Positions 1 to 9,400 of a DNA stretch of 64,000 bases are shown here, piece by piece. Numbering within the stretch: the first letter of the stretch is position 1; every line of letters starts with the position of its first letter. The DNA comes from Candidatus Bodocaedibacter vickermanii (GTDB taxonomy: Bacteria; Pseudomonadota; Alphaproteobacteria; UBA6184): positions 357,153 to 421,152 of the forward strand of contig NZ_CP054719.1 of assembly GCF_014896945.1 (NCBI RefSeq). Reading direction: 5' to 3'. Both the position numbers and the translations under genes were made by a program. The notes beneath the pieces are model-generated. The model did no database searches and had not been told where the DNA came from. It saw nothing but the letters and a program-made list of their open reading frames with translations.

Positions 1-59
1 CCATTCTAATGCATTACCAATCATGCATGACAAAATTATTCGAACCATTATTTATCCTT

Positions 60-175
60 TTTAAAACCGATTTTACAGCATGACGCTGTACCCTTGAGGT
101 AAATCCGATGTGATCGGACACGGATTATAAGTAGCAAATACAGGAGTTATTCCAACATTCGCAAGTTCACTTTAT
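60..175. repeat. Intergenic palindromic repeat units
   Basis: Two short imperfect palindromes lie downstream of comF. One is an ACAGCATGACGCTGT hairpin near 76-92. The other is of the ATCCGATGTGATCGGACACGGAT type, near 104-127. Both units recur in most gene-free stretches of this window, usually side by side. No gene is visible in bases 1-206. Confidence 0.75.
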
Positions 176-206
176 CCGTGATTTACCCTATTTCTAACAT
201 AAAAGC

Positions 207-908
207 TTACTTGAGTAAAACTTTCCCAAGTGTTAACACCAAGATTTTTTTTGGTTCAAAAGGTAATAGTGTTGCCGCACACGCATTTAGTGTAGCACCC
301 GTCGTCAAAACGTCGTCCACAATCATAATGGATTGACCTTGAATTTTATCTATAAACGTTGGATTCACTTCAAAGGCTTCTCGCATATTTTCAAAACGAC
401 TTTCTCGGTCTTCATGCCCTTGTGAATAGGTATGTTTTACACGAATCAATCCATCCAACACATAGGGCTTACCTGTAATTTTCCCAATGGCTTTGGTTAA
501 CTCTGCCGCTTGATTATACATCCGTTGTCGCAACCGTTTGGGATGCAATGGCACTGGTATCATCACATCCGTTTCCAATAATGCATTGGCACCATAATCT
601 GCCATCCACTTACCCAGTACCGGAGATAAACTTAATCGATCACCGTGCTTATATTGCAAAATTAATTTCTTACTGTAATAGTCATAAACAAAAATGCTGC
701 GCGCATGTTGAAATAAAAAATGATCGTGAAGACATGCTTTGCAAATTTCTTTTGAGAATTTTAGGGGCGCCCCACATTTATGACAATACGGGTCTGAAAT
801 AAATTGAATCTTTGAAAAGCCCTCTACGGACAATCCCCTAGCATCTTGAACCATGCGCCCTGTCATAACACATCGATTTGGAAGAAAAAGATTTAATAGC
901 CGTTTCAT
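207..908 (-). CDS. comF: ComF family phosphoribosyltransferase-like protein
   Basis: The 233-aa protein has the ComF layout. An N-terminal zinc-ribbon-like region contains the cysteine pairs YCHKCGAP and CKACL (about residues 41-61). A PRTase fold follows, with the PRPP-binding loop IMIVDDVLTTGATL near residues 195-208 and the upstream PVPLHPKRLRQRMYNQ motif typical of ComF. The family is linked to natural transformation and DNA uptake, but its biochemical role is poorly defined. Length is normal (about 230-250 aa). It is followed on the same strand by the small exported protein gene whose 3' end is at 973 (upstream in transcription). Identity is confident; a competence role is only family-level inference. 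Confidence 0.9.
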   Translation of the reverse strand: MKRLLNLFLPNRCVMTGRMVQDARGLSVEGFSKIQFISDPYCHKCGAPLKFSKEICKACLHDHFLFQHARSIFVYDYYSKKLILQYKHGDRLSLSPVLGKWMADYGANALLETDVMIPVPLHPKRLRQRMYNQAAELTKAIGKITGKPYVLDGLIRVKHTYSQGHEDRESRFENMREAFEVNPTFIDKIQGQSIMIVDDVLTTGATLNACAATLLPFEPKKILVLTLGKVLLK

Positions 909-972
909 GATAACTTATATGAGACATTCATTACAGAACGTCTCATATAATCATTACGATTTAGTAAAGATC

Positions 973-1218
973 TTACAAATGTGATTGTAACCTTTGATTT
1001 TGAGCAGAGTTTCCTTTATTTACTGGGGCACGATGTACATCGCCATGATCATCGTCAACATGAGCCTCTTCATTATTCTTGAGCACCACTGTCTTTGTAT
1101 TAGATCGATGCAGGTCACCATGTCCATCATCTTCCACTTCACCTGAAGCAAAAACAGCCCCACAGACAAAGGCATTTAGGGCAGTAACTGTAAGTAGATA
1201 ATACGTATTATGTTTCAT
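973..1218 (-). CDS. Small exported His/Asp-rich protein
   Basis: This is an 81-aa product if started at the second Met, which gives a compact signal peptide (MKHNTYYLLTVTALNAFVCG, cleavage expected near AVFASG). The first Met, four codons earlier at 1230, is an alternative. The mature part carries two related acidic/histidine motifs, VEDDGHGDLHR and VDDDHGDVHRAP, about 27 residues apart. They could bind metal, but no family is recognised. A purine-rich GGAGAAAAAA stretch precedes the start. Periplasmic or secreted location is inferred from the signal peptide. Function unknown. Confidence 0.6.
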   Translation of the reverse strand: MKHNTYYLLTVTALNAFVCGAVFASGEVEDDGHGDLHRSNTKTVVLKNNEEAHVDDDHGDVHRAPVNKGNSAQNQRLQSHL

Positions 1219-1278
1219 TTTTTTCTCCATTGTATTAACTTTCTTAGACTAACTTAATTTATCAATATTAGAAACTAA

Positions 1279-2034
1279 TTAAACCGTCTCAACATGCTGC
1301 TTAATACCAACCCACCGCTGAATGGCCAACCAATCTCGCAAGCCTAAATCTGTTTCAAATGACAATAAATCTCTTACTGATTTTTCACAGATTTCATGGG
1401 AAATTTGATTAAGCTCTGCGCCTGATTGCAGCGCCAGACATTGAGTTTCACAGGCTTTGTGCAAATGATGTGTATAAAAAAAAGCCTCGTGGATTGTACG
1501 GCCTGCAGTAATGGAGCCATGATGTTTTAATAGCATCACGTATTTATCATCTAAATCGCGTACTAAATTTGCCTCATGCTCTGCTGCCGATAATGCTAAA
1601 GAATTATACTCATGATACGCGACCTTATTATAAAAATGAAGCGCCCATTGACTGATAGGGAGTAATCCACCGTGCATTGCTGATACAGCAACAATTTCAG
1701 GGGTATGAAGGTGAAAAATTGCATTAATATCAGAACGGTTTCGGTAAATGCTGCCATGAATGACATACCCCGTCTTGTTGTATTGAAACTCAAACCCTTC
1801 TAGTATCTGCCCATCTAATGAAACCTTAATAAGATTGTCTGGAGTAACCTCTTCAAACAATAAACCAAAGGGATAAATATAGTACGCATCATCGCCCGGT
1901 ATTCTTGCAGACAGATGCGTATACGTTAAATCATCCAAGCCAAGTTTGGCCAATGCCTGATACGCAACGGCTAAGTTATATCGAATTTGATTTGCATCCA
2001 TGGTTGTTTTGTATCCCATTTTTATTTCATTCAC
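1279..2034 (-). CDS. Class II aldolase/adducin family protein
   Basis: The 251-aa protein matches class II aldolase/adducin proteins. It has an early [13 protein letters not shown] segment, the zinc-ligand motif [14 protein letters not shown] near residue 105 and [11 protein letters not shown] near residue 168, where the paired His residues complete the metal site. Members of this family cleave or epimerise sugar phosphates, or act as decarboxylases. In alphaproteobacteria many copies of this length are annotated only as class II aldolase. The substrate cannot be told from sequence. The first Met (2034) lacks a clear ribosome binding site, and Met6 or Met12 are possible starts. The 3' flank of its upstream region is the repeat mosaic at 2035-3270. 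Confidence 0.85.
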   Translation of the reverse strand: MNEIKMGYKTTMDANQIRYNLAVAYQALAKLGLDDLTYTHLSARIPGDDAYYIYPFGLLFEEVTPDNLIKVSLDGQILEGFEFQYNKTGYVIHGSIYRNRSDINAIFHLHTPEIVAVSAMHGGLLPISQWALHFYNKVAYHEYNSLALSAAEHEANLVRDLDDKYVMLLKHHGSITAGRTIHEAFFYTHHLHKACETQCLALQSGAELNQISHEICEKSVRDLLSFETDLGLRDWLAIQRWVGIKQHVETV

Positions 2035-2187
2035 TATACTGGAATAAATAAAAAAATGTGAGAAAAACCTTAACTTAACCAGCGTGCCGCCAGCGTGACG
2101 CTGGACTCGTTAGGTTTAGATCCGATGCGTTGTGACACGGATTATTGCCGTGGAGATGTTGGGGATTCTGATTCTTTGAGTTAGACT

Positions 2188-2472
2188 GGGTGTGGTTGGA
2201 GATATTTAATAAAATACAATGTGAGAGGAGGAGAGAGATTTTTGACCTGACTTCGGCGCAAGCAACGTGCCGCCAACCTGCGGTTGGATCCATTGGATTA
2301 GATCGAGTATGATTTTAGATGTGTAATAAAATATAATGTGAGAGGATGAGAGAGATTTTTGACACAGCAACGTGACGTTGCATTCATTAGTTTGATTGGG
2401 TGTGGTTGGAGATATTTAATAAAATACAATGTGAGAGAATAAGAGAGATTTTTGACCCATTTCGGGCGCAGG
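2188..2472 (+). repeat. Three tandem-like ~100-bp modules
   Basis: Three copies begin near 2188, 2303 and 2396. Each runs through a GTGTGGTTGGAGATATTTAA-like start, AATAAAATACAATGTGAGAG and GAGAGATTTTTGAC. The first and third are almost identical, and the middle one is diverged. They are separated by hairpin units. The third continues directly into the long repeat element (copy 1). Confidence 0.7.
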
Positions 2473-2980
2473 AGGGGTAAGGGTGAAAAATGAATTTGAG
2501 ATGTTTTATTGAAGAGTGTGTTTTAGTTCCTTGTGTTTGTTTGAAAGCACTGTGTATGCAGCTTTCAGTGTTAAGTTATATAAAATCCGTGTCAGACCAG
2601 ATGTTTAAAACCGAGTGAATCCCCAGTAACCCGCACGTGCAAAAAGAACCCCATTTCTTACACGAATGGGGAAAGGCGGACTTTAGTATACTATACAAAG
2701 TAGGTGTTTTACGAGCCCGTCGGCTCTAGGGGTTGTTTACAGGGCTCTATGACTACTGATCGGGTAGTTAAGCACCTGTACTGGGGATTCAGTTCAGCGT
2801 TTTGTCCTTGGGTGTTTCAACCAAATCTCGTCATGGATCTGGTTAGGGATCCTTTGGCTGAAAGATTCAAAGACGTAGAACGAAAAAAGGCTACCCAGGT
2901 TTTTGGGTAGCCTCTTCGCAATTCTAGTTATTAGTATACATAAAAAGTTTGGATTGTCAAGAGCAAACTGAGTTTGCATC
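2396..2980 (+). repeat. Long intergenic element, copy 1 (diverged)
   Basis: This is the first of three copies of a roughly 600-bp element; the others are 43837-44478 (inverted) and 53256-53895. Shared blocks include GGGTGAAAAATGA, GTTCCTTGTGTTTGTTTGAA, CCCCAGTAACCCGCACGTGC, an AAATGGGG-type hairpin and a GGCTACCC...GGGTAGCC hairpin. Relative to the other two copies it has a different central segment (about 2800-2855) and lacks the GACAACATCACG block. On the minus strand it carries TTGACA (2955-2960) and TATACT (2933-2938), 16 bp apart. Confidence 0.8.
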
Positions 2981-3271
2981 CATTAGGTCAGATCCGATTC
3001 GCACAGACACGGATTGTAAAAAACAACCTGGAGCCTGCTTAAGTTATCAATTTAAAACGGTCAAGAACCCACTGGGTGCAGCCTCAGGTTGGCATAAATG
3101 AGAGAGTTGATACAGCAGTGGTATGCCGGGAGAGATTCGAGAGGCACAATGTGTTAGTTGCTTATAATCCGTGTCTGTGCGAATCGGATTTAACTATAGG
3201 GTGCAGCGTCACGCTGCTATCTTTCATCTTGACCAATAAGCTCAGTGGTTTATAATCCACACCAATAACCA

Positions 3272-4159
3272 ATGGAAACGCGAATGCACTTTCAACAAAT
3301 TGTTTTTAAACTACAAGAATTTTGGGGAAACCACGGGTGTGCGATTGTCACCCCTTATGATATGGAAGTGGGAGCTGGAACCTTTCACCCCGATACAACC
3401 CTTAAATCTTTAGGTCCTGTTCCATTAAACGTGGCACACGTTCAAGTATCCAGACGCCCCAGTGATGGTCGTTATGGAACAAATCCAAATCGATTACAGC
3501 GGTTTCATCAGTTTCAAGTTTTACTGAAACCAAGCCCATCTAATATCCAAGAATTATATTTGGATAGCCTTCGCATGTTGGGTTTAGATCCCTTAAAACA
3601 TGACATTCGATTTGTGGAAGACGATTGGGAAAGCCCGACATTGGGGGCTGCTGGCCTGGGGTGGGAAGTCTGGTGTGATGGTATGGAAATCACGCAATTT
3701 ACTTACTTTCAACAAGTTGGTGGCATTGAATGTGAACTTGTGTCCGGCGAAATTGCTTATGGAATAGAGCGCATTGCATGTATTTTACAAGATGTTGAAA
3801 ACATTTTTGAAATCAATTGGAATGGCAAAGAGGGTTCTGAGAAAATTACATTAGGTGATTTATTTCAACAGAATGAAGAAGAATTTTCATATTATAATTT
3901 TGAATTAGCCGATACGGATATGTTGTTCCGACATTTTACGGATGTTGAAACTCAATGCTTTAAATTGATTGAGCATCACTATGCCCTACCCGCTTATGAC
4001 ATGTGCATTAAGGCAAGTCACTTATTTAACTTATTAAATGCTCGTGGGGTTATCAGCGTATTAGAACGTGCCAGTTATATTGGTCGGGTTCGCGCTATGG
4101 CAAAGGCCTGCTGCCAAACTTATTTAGAATCAACTCAACGACGTAAGATACAAGGATAA
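3272..4159 (+). CDS. glyQ: Glycyl-tRNA synthetase alpha subunit
   Basis: This is the catalytic subunit of the bacterial alpha2beta2 glycyl-tRNA synthetase, which charges tRNA-Gly. The 295-aa length and diagnostic motifs fit Gly[20 protein letters not shown] at the N-terminus, [16 protein letters not shown], and the class II core segments [18 protein letters not shown] and [15 protein letters not shown]. It is followed after 5 bases by glyS. The start could also be the in-frame Met four codons later. A tRNA-Gly gene lies just downstream of glyS, so enzyme and substrate are encoded together. Confidence 0.97.
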   Translation: METRMHFQQIVFKLQEFWGNHGCAIVTPYDMEVGAGTFHPDTTLKSLGPVPLNVAHVQVSRRPSDGRYGTNPNRLQRFHQFQVLLKPSPSNIQELYLDSLRMLGLDPLKHDIRFVEDDWESPTLGAAGLGWEVWCDGMEITQFTYFQQVGGIECELVSGEIAYGIERIACILQDVENIFEINWNGKEGSEKITLGDLFQQNEEEFSYYNFELADTDMLFRHFTDVETQCFKLIEHHYALPAYDMCIKASHLFNLLNARGVISVLERASYIGRVRAMAKACCQTYLESTQRRKIQG

Positions 4160-4164
4160 TCAGC

Positions 4165-6252
4165 ATGGATATTTTAATTGAGCTTCAAATGGAAGAAATC
4201 CCTGCGCGTATGCAAGGCATGGCTGAGGAAACTTTTAAGCGTATGTTTGATGCGTTTTGCAGCGATCATGATATTAAATCTGAATCAGTACGCATTTTAT
4301 CAACGCCACGACGACTAGCCTTGATTGCGACAGGATTGCCTAAAGAACAGGCAGATCAATTGATTGAGCGCAAAGGTCCACGAACAGATGCTCCTAAACA
4401 AGCCTTAGAGGGTTTTTTCCAGTCGGTTGGATTAACTCCTGATCAATGCACTCAATCAGAAACTCCAAAAGGTACGTTTTGGATTGCGAATATTGAAAAA
4501 AAAGGACAGCCGTTATCTGACCTCATCAAAACATTCATCGAGAACGTTTTAACACAGTTTCCATGGCCAAAGACCATGCGTTGGGGTGCGGTTCCGTTTC
4601 GTTGGATTCGCCCCTTACATCGCATCCTGATGCTTGTTGATTATACTGCGATGAGCGGTCATATTTTAAGTATTCCTTTTGTAAAGACAACCATTGGACA
4701 TCGTTTCTTAGGACAACAAACATCCCCCGTTATTAATTCAATTGCTGAATATGAAACCTTTTTAAAGGCAAATTATGTCATGGCTGATCGGGCGACTCGC
4801 AAACAAACGATCTTAGATCAAGTCACTCATCTTGCTGCAAAACTTGGGGTTTCGTGGAATGAAGATCCTGGGTTATTGGATGAAGTCACTGGATTGGTTG
4901 AATACCCAGTGGTTTTAGAAGGCAACATTGATGCTGAATTTATGGGACTTCCCAAAGAGCTGATGATTTCTGTGATGAAAACCCATCAACGGTATTTTAC
5001 GTTTTCTAATACTGATGGAACGCTTGCCCCTTATTTTGGGATCGTCGCCAATAATTTAACAACTGAAACCAAGGGCGAACATGTTCGACATGGTAATGAA
5101 AAGGTTTTACGTGCCAGACTTTCTGACGGTCAATTCTATTGGGAAACAGATAAGAATACGTCGTTAGAAACGTTTGCAGAAAAGCTTGAAACCATTGTGT
5201 TTCATCAACGTTTGGGGACATTAAAAGATAAACGCAAACGCATTGCTCATGCCGCAAGGTTTTTAAACCAATGGGTAGGGTTACCTCAGGACTTATTACG
5301 TGAAGCGGCTGATCTGTGTAAAGCAGACCTAGTCAGCGGTGTTGTCGGTGAGTTCCCAGAACTGCAAGGCATTATGGGGGGATATTACGCAACGCATCAA
5401 GGAAAAGCGTCTATTGCAAAGGCTATGGCCGATCATTATAAACCCTTGGGACCTAATGATTCCCTACCCCGCGATTTAATGGGAATCGTGGTTGCATTAG
5501 CCGATAAACTAGACACGTTAGTTGGATTCTTTGCGATTGATGAAAAACCAACAGGATCAAAAGATCCCTTTGCGTTACGCCGTGCGGCCTTGGGGATTTT
5601 ACGCTTATTATTCGCAGCACATACAGAACATGGGAAAGACATCAATGTTCCTTTGGATGCATTGATTCGAAATCTTTTAACCGAATACAAAGACGTCAAT
5701 GGACTAAACTTTGAAATGGATACCGTAGTAACTGATGTTGTTGCTTTCTTTACTGAGCGTTTAAAAATCTCTTTAAAAGAAACTGGATATCGTTACGATA
5801 TGATTGATGCGATTCTTGGGTCTGCTCAAACGTGTACTCTTATTCAAATCAAACATCGGTTAGATGTATTATCTGAATTTATGTCCATGGGGAAATCTGT
5901 GGATTTATTGTCGGGATACAACCGTTTGTGGAATATTTTAAAAGCACAAAAATTATTACCCACCGATCTGGATATTGACCCCACTTTATTACGAGAAGAG
6001 GCTGAACAAGCCCTATACAAAGAGTGGCAAAAAAGATCCATTGAAAGTTTAATTGCAACTGAAAAATATGAAATTGCTTTGATTTCCTTTACGGAAATGA
6101 AACCTTTTATTGATAGATTCTTTGACAGCGTAATGGTTAATGATCAAGATGACACATTGCGTCAAAATCGATTGGCGTTACTGGTTGCAGTGTTGCAATC
6201 GATTAAATCTTTCGCATCACTTGAAGAAATTGTGTGTGAAACTAAAAATTAA
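4165..6252 (+). CDS. glyS: Glycyl-tRNA synthetase beta subunit
   Basis: The 695-aa protein matches GlyS over its full length. The N-terminus LIELQMEEIPARMQ is the family signature. GSKDPFALRRAALGILR in the HD-like central part and a C-terminal anticodon-binding domain are also present. The beta subunit recognises tRNA-Gly for the alpha subunit. The start follows a spaced GGATAATCAGC stretch 5 bases after the glyQ stop, so the two genes should be co-transcribed. Nothing is odd in length or motifs. Confidence 0.97.
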   Translation: MDILIELQMEEIPARMQGMAEETFKRMFDAFCSDHDIKSESVRILSTPRRLALIATGLPKEQADQLIERKGPRTDAPKQALEGFFQSVGLTPDQCTQSETPKGTFWIANIEKKGQPLSDLIKTFIENVLTQFPWPKTMRWGAVPFRWIRPLHRILMLVDYTAMSGHILSIPFVKTTIGHRFLGQQTSPVINSIAEYETFLKANYVMADRATRKQTILDQVTHLAAKLGVSWNEDPGLLDEVTGLVEYPVVLEGNIDAEFMGLPKELMISVMKTHQRYFTFSNTDGTLAPYFGIVANNLTTETKGEHVRHGNEKVLRARLSDGQFYWETDKNTSLETFAEKLETIVFHQRLGTLKDKRKRIAHAARFLNQWVGLPQDLLREAADLCKADLVSGVVGEFPELQGIMGGYYATHQGKASIAKAMADHYKPLGPNDSLPRDLMGIVVALADKLDTLVGFFAIDEKPTGSKDPFALRRAALGILRLLFAAHTEHGKDINVPLDALIRNLLTEYKDVNGLNFEMDTVVTDVVAFFTERLKISLKETGYRYDMIDAILGSAQTCTLIQIKHRLDVLSEFMSMGKSVDLLSGYNRLWNILKAQKLLPTDLDIDPTLLREEAEQALYKEWQKRSIESLIATEKYEIALISFTEMKPFIDRFFDSVMVNDQDDTLRQNRLALLVAVLQSIKSFASLEEIVCETKN

Positions 6253-6320
6253 GCTTGATTTTTAAACCAAATTGGATATTATGCATTCAGTTGTTAACAA
6301 AAAGAACAACGTTTCAAAAA

Positions 6321-6395
6321 GCGGGTGTAGCTCAGGGGTAGAGCACAACCTTGCCAAGGTTGGGGTCGAGGGTTCGAATCCCTTCACCCGCTCCA
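6321..6395 (+). tRNA. tRNA-Gly (GCC)
   Basis: The sequence folds as a full cloverleaf: acceptor GCGGGTG/CACCCGC, D-arm GCTC...GAGC, anticodon stem AACCT/AGGTT with loop anticodon GCC, and T-arm GAGGG/CCCTT with TTCGAAT loop. The CCA end is encoded (6393-6395). It sits 68 bases after glyS. Confidence 0.96.
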
Positions 6396-6441
6396 GTTTG
6401 GCCTCCCTTTTAGTGTTAGTATATCAATCAGGAGCCTTCTG

Positions 6442-9400
6442 TTGACTTCAATTACAAAACAATCCTATCTTCAAAAGATATTAAAAAACATTTCCTTTCA
6501 ACACAAAGGATTCCGTCAATTTGCAGAACGATACTTGCAACACCTATCAACGTCTGCTTTAAAGCGGCTTAAGCCTTCTGACATCAAAATCTTATTGAAT
6601 GAAGGCTGGCTGTTTTTACAATCCTGGACGCATGCAATGCCCAAGGTCTCTATCCAAAACATTTCGTCCCTTGAACCCAGTCAGGAACGTGGAACAGTGA
6701 TTCAACTGTTGTTAAACAACTTACCGTTCGTAACTGATTCTATTAGCACCGAAATCCGAAGACAAGGGTATGACGTAAATTTTATGTTACGCGGCACGTT
6801 TAATGTTACCCGCGAGAATGGTGTATTAACCGATTTACAAACGAGTATGAATGGGCAATCCAATGAAATGCTGTTGCATATTGAATTACGCCAACAGCTG
6901 GATTTAGCATCTTTAGAACACTTAGAAAAAGATTTACTTAGCATCGCACTGGACATTCAATTGGCCATTGATGATTTTGCATCTATGACTACCGTACTTT
7001 CGGGCGTTAAATCAAATTTATTAGCAGCATCAAAACATGATGAATCGGCATTCTTAGAATGGTTGTCGAATGATCACTTTATCTTTTTGGGCGTGGTTGA
7101 AAGCACCAATGGAACACTTGCTAACCCCTTAGGAATACTGAAACAAGCTGATGCTTATGCCGGTCTTTTAAATGAATTAAAAACAACCGCGTCTCGATCA
7201 GCTACATCATTGTGGTTACACAAACCTTCGTTTACATCCAAAATTGATCGCCATGAACCCTTGGACATCGTGCGCATTACGCTAAGCAATGGAAAAGAAG
7301 TGTCTTTCATTGGAATTTTAACCTACGCTGCGAAATCTATTTCATTCGATCAAATCCCCTATGTTTCAAATAAGCTTCATGAAATCATGGGGCACATTGA
7401 GCTGCAAGATGAATCACTGGATCAAAAAGAAATTACAACTGCAATCAATCATTTGCCTTTGGCAGAAGTGATGAATTTATCTGCTGATGACATTGCGAAT
7501 ATTTGCAAAGGTATCTTAACCCATCAGTCTAAATACATCGTATTGGTGCATCATCGCTTTGACCCACTTTTGAATCAAGTGTCCGTATTGATATACATGC
7601 ACCATGAAAAGCTAAATGATTCAACACGATCCGTCATTAACACAGTATTAGAAACCGAGCTTTCCTCGTCTATTTTGCATAACGAAATCACCTATATTGA
7701 TAATGATCTGGTGTGCATGTATGCCTTATTAAAATCATCCGTCGATCCAAAAGACATCATTGCGACGTTACCTGATAAAATTGCATCCGTAACACTTTCA
7801 TGGTCTGACCGTTTGCGATCAGCCTTGCTTGATGTATGTGGTTTAGTTGAAGGCGAAATACTTTATAAAAATTATGCAACTATTTTTGATGTGTTATACA
7901 AAGCAAAATATACCCCGGAAGCTGCAGCCAAAGATGTTATCATCATCGAATCATTGTGCAAACATGATACACACATCAACCTGGAATTGTATGATCAAGT
8001 TACCACAGAAAATGGGCATCAATTTCATTTAAAGTTTTATAAAGATGCAACGCCCTTTGCGTTATTTGAGTTGTTTACGCTATTAGATAGTTTAAAGCTA
8101 AAGCTGATTTCAGAGGCATCGTTTCAAGTGTCTACTCCTTCTGCGGATAAAACATATTGGATCCATGATTTAATTGTACAGTCTTCAATTCCCTTAGATT
8201 TTGATCGCATTTCAGCCCCATTTAAACAACTGTGCCAAAAGATTTTAACCGATGAAATTGCAAATGATGATTTGAATTCCCTGGCGGTCACAGAAGCATT
8301 AACGTATCGTCAGATTACCTTGCTGAAAGCCTTTATCAGCTATTTAAAGCAAATTCAATTTCCGTTTGGTGGAAAATATAATCGCGATATTTTGCTTAGA
8401 AATTCATCACTTACCGCAACAGTTATCCAAGTATTCGAAACAAAGTTTTCACCTTTTGTGAAAGACAGTGAGCGTTTTGATCGCATCGAATCGTTAACGG
8501 CACACTTTGAACATCAATTGAATGCCTTAAAAAGCGAAGATGAAGATAAATTATTCCGTCATTTGTACAACTTGGTAACGTATGTTTTGCGTACAAATTA
8601 CTTTGTGATGGATGCATCCGGGGAATTAAAGCCGTTTATTTCATTTAAAATTGACAGTAAGAATATCATCGATATCCCTTTACCTGCCCCAATGGTTGAA
8701 GTCTTTGTGTATTCAAAAGAATTTGAAGCCATTCATTTGCGTTGCGGCAAAATCGCACGTGGTGGAATTCGCTGGTCGGATCGTGGTGAAGACTACCGCA
8801 CAGAAGTTCTTGGTTTGGTCAAAGCTCAAAACACAAAAAACGCTGTGATTGTGCCCATGGGATCAAAAGGTGGATTCTATATTAAAAAAGCTGCTGCAAC
8901 CCAAGCCAACGCCATTGAATGTTATAAGAACATGATGCGTGGGTTGTTAGACATCACCGATAATTTGGTGAATGGACACGTTATTCATCCTAAAAATGTT
9001 ATCCGTTATGATGAAAACGACCCGTACCTGGTTGTTGCTGCTGACAAAGGAACTGCAAGTTTTTCGGATATTGCTAATGGGATTTCTGCTGAATATAATT
9101 TCTGGTTAAAAGATGCTTTTGCATCCGGCGGATCTGCCGGTTATGACCACAAAAAGATGGCGATAACATCCCGCGGCGCTTGGGAATCGGTAAAGCAACA
9201 CTTTAAAGAAGCGTTGAATATCGATCCAGAAACCCATGCAATCACGGCTGTGGGTGTTGGCGACATGTCAGGAGACGTCTTTGGTAACGGATTATTGCGA
9301 TCTAAAACCATTCAGTTAAAGGCTGCCTTTAACCATCAGCATATCTTTATTGATCCAACGCCCGATGCATTACTTAGCTTTAATGAACGCGAACGTTTGT

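Larger units (their letters stand above)
2035..3271. repeat. Repeat mosaic between aldolase gene and glyQ
   Basis: This 1.2-kb stretch has no convincing gene. It starts with hairpin units (CCAGCGTGACGCTGG near 2090-2104, CAACCTGCGGTTG near 2272-2285, CAACGTGACGTTG near 2369-2382). It then holds three related copies of an AT-rich module near 2188, 2303 and 2396, each with AATAAAATAYAATGTGAGAG followed by GAGAGATTTTTGAC. Next comes copy 1 of the long element (about 2396-2980), and finally more hairpin units near 2984-3015 and 3160-3220. Small open frames here are repeat shadows. Confidence 0.8.

Noticed and set aside
2704-2910. 68-aa plus-strand frame in the first long repeat
   Set aside because: It lies inside repeat DNA, includes both arms of a terminator hairpin, and is not preserved in the other two copies.
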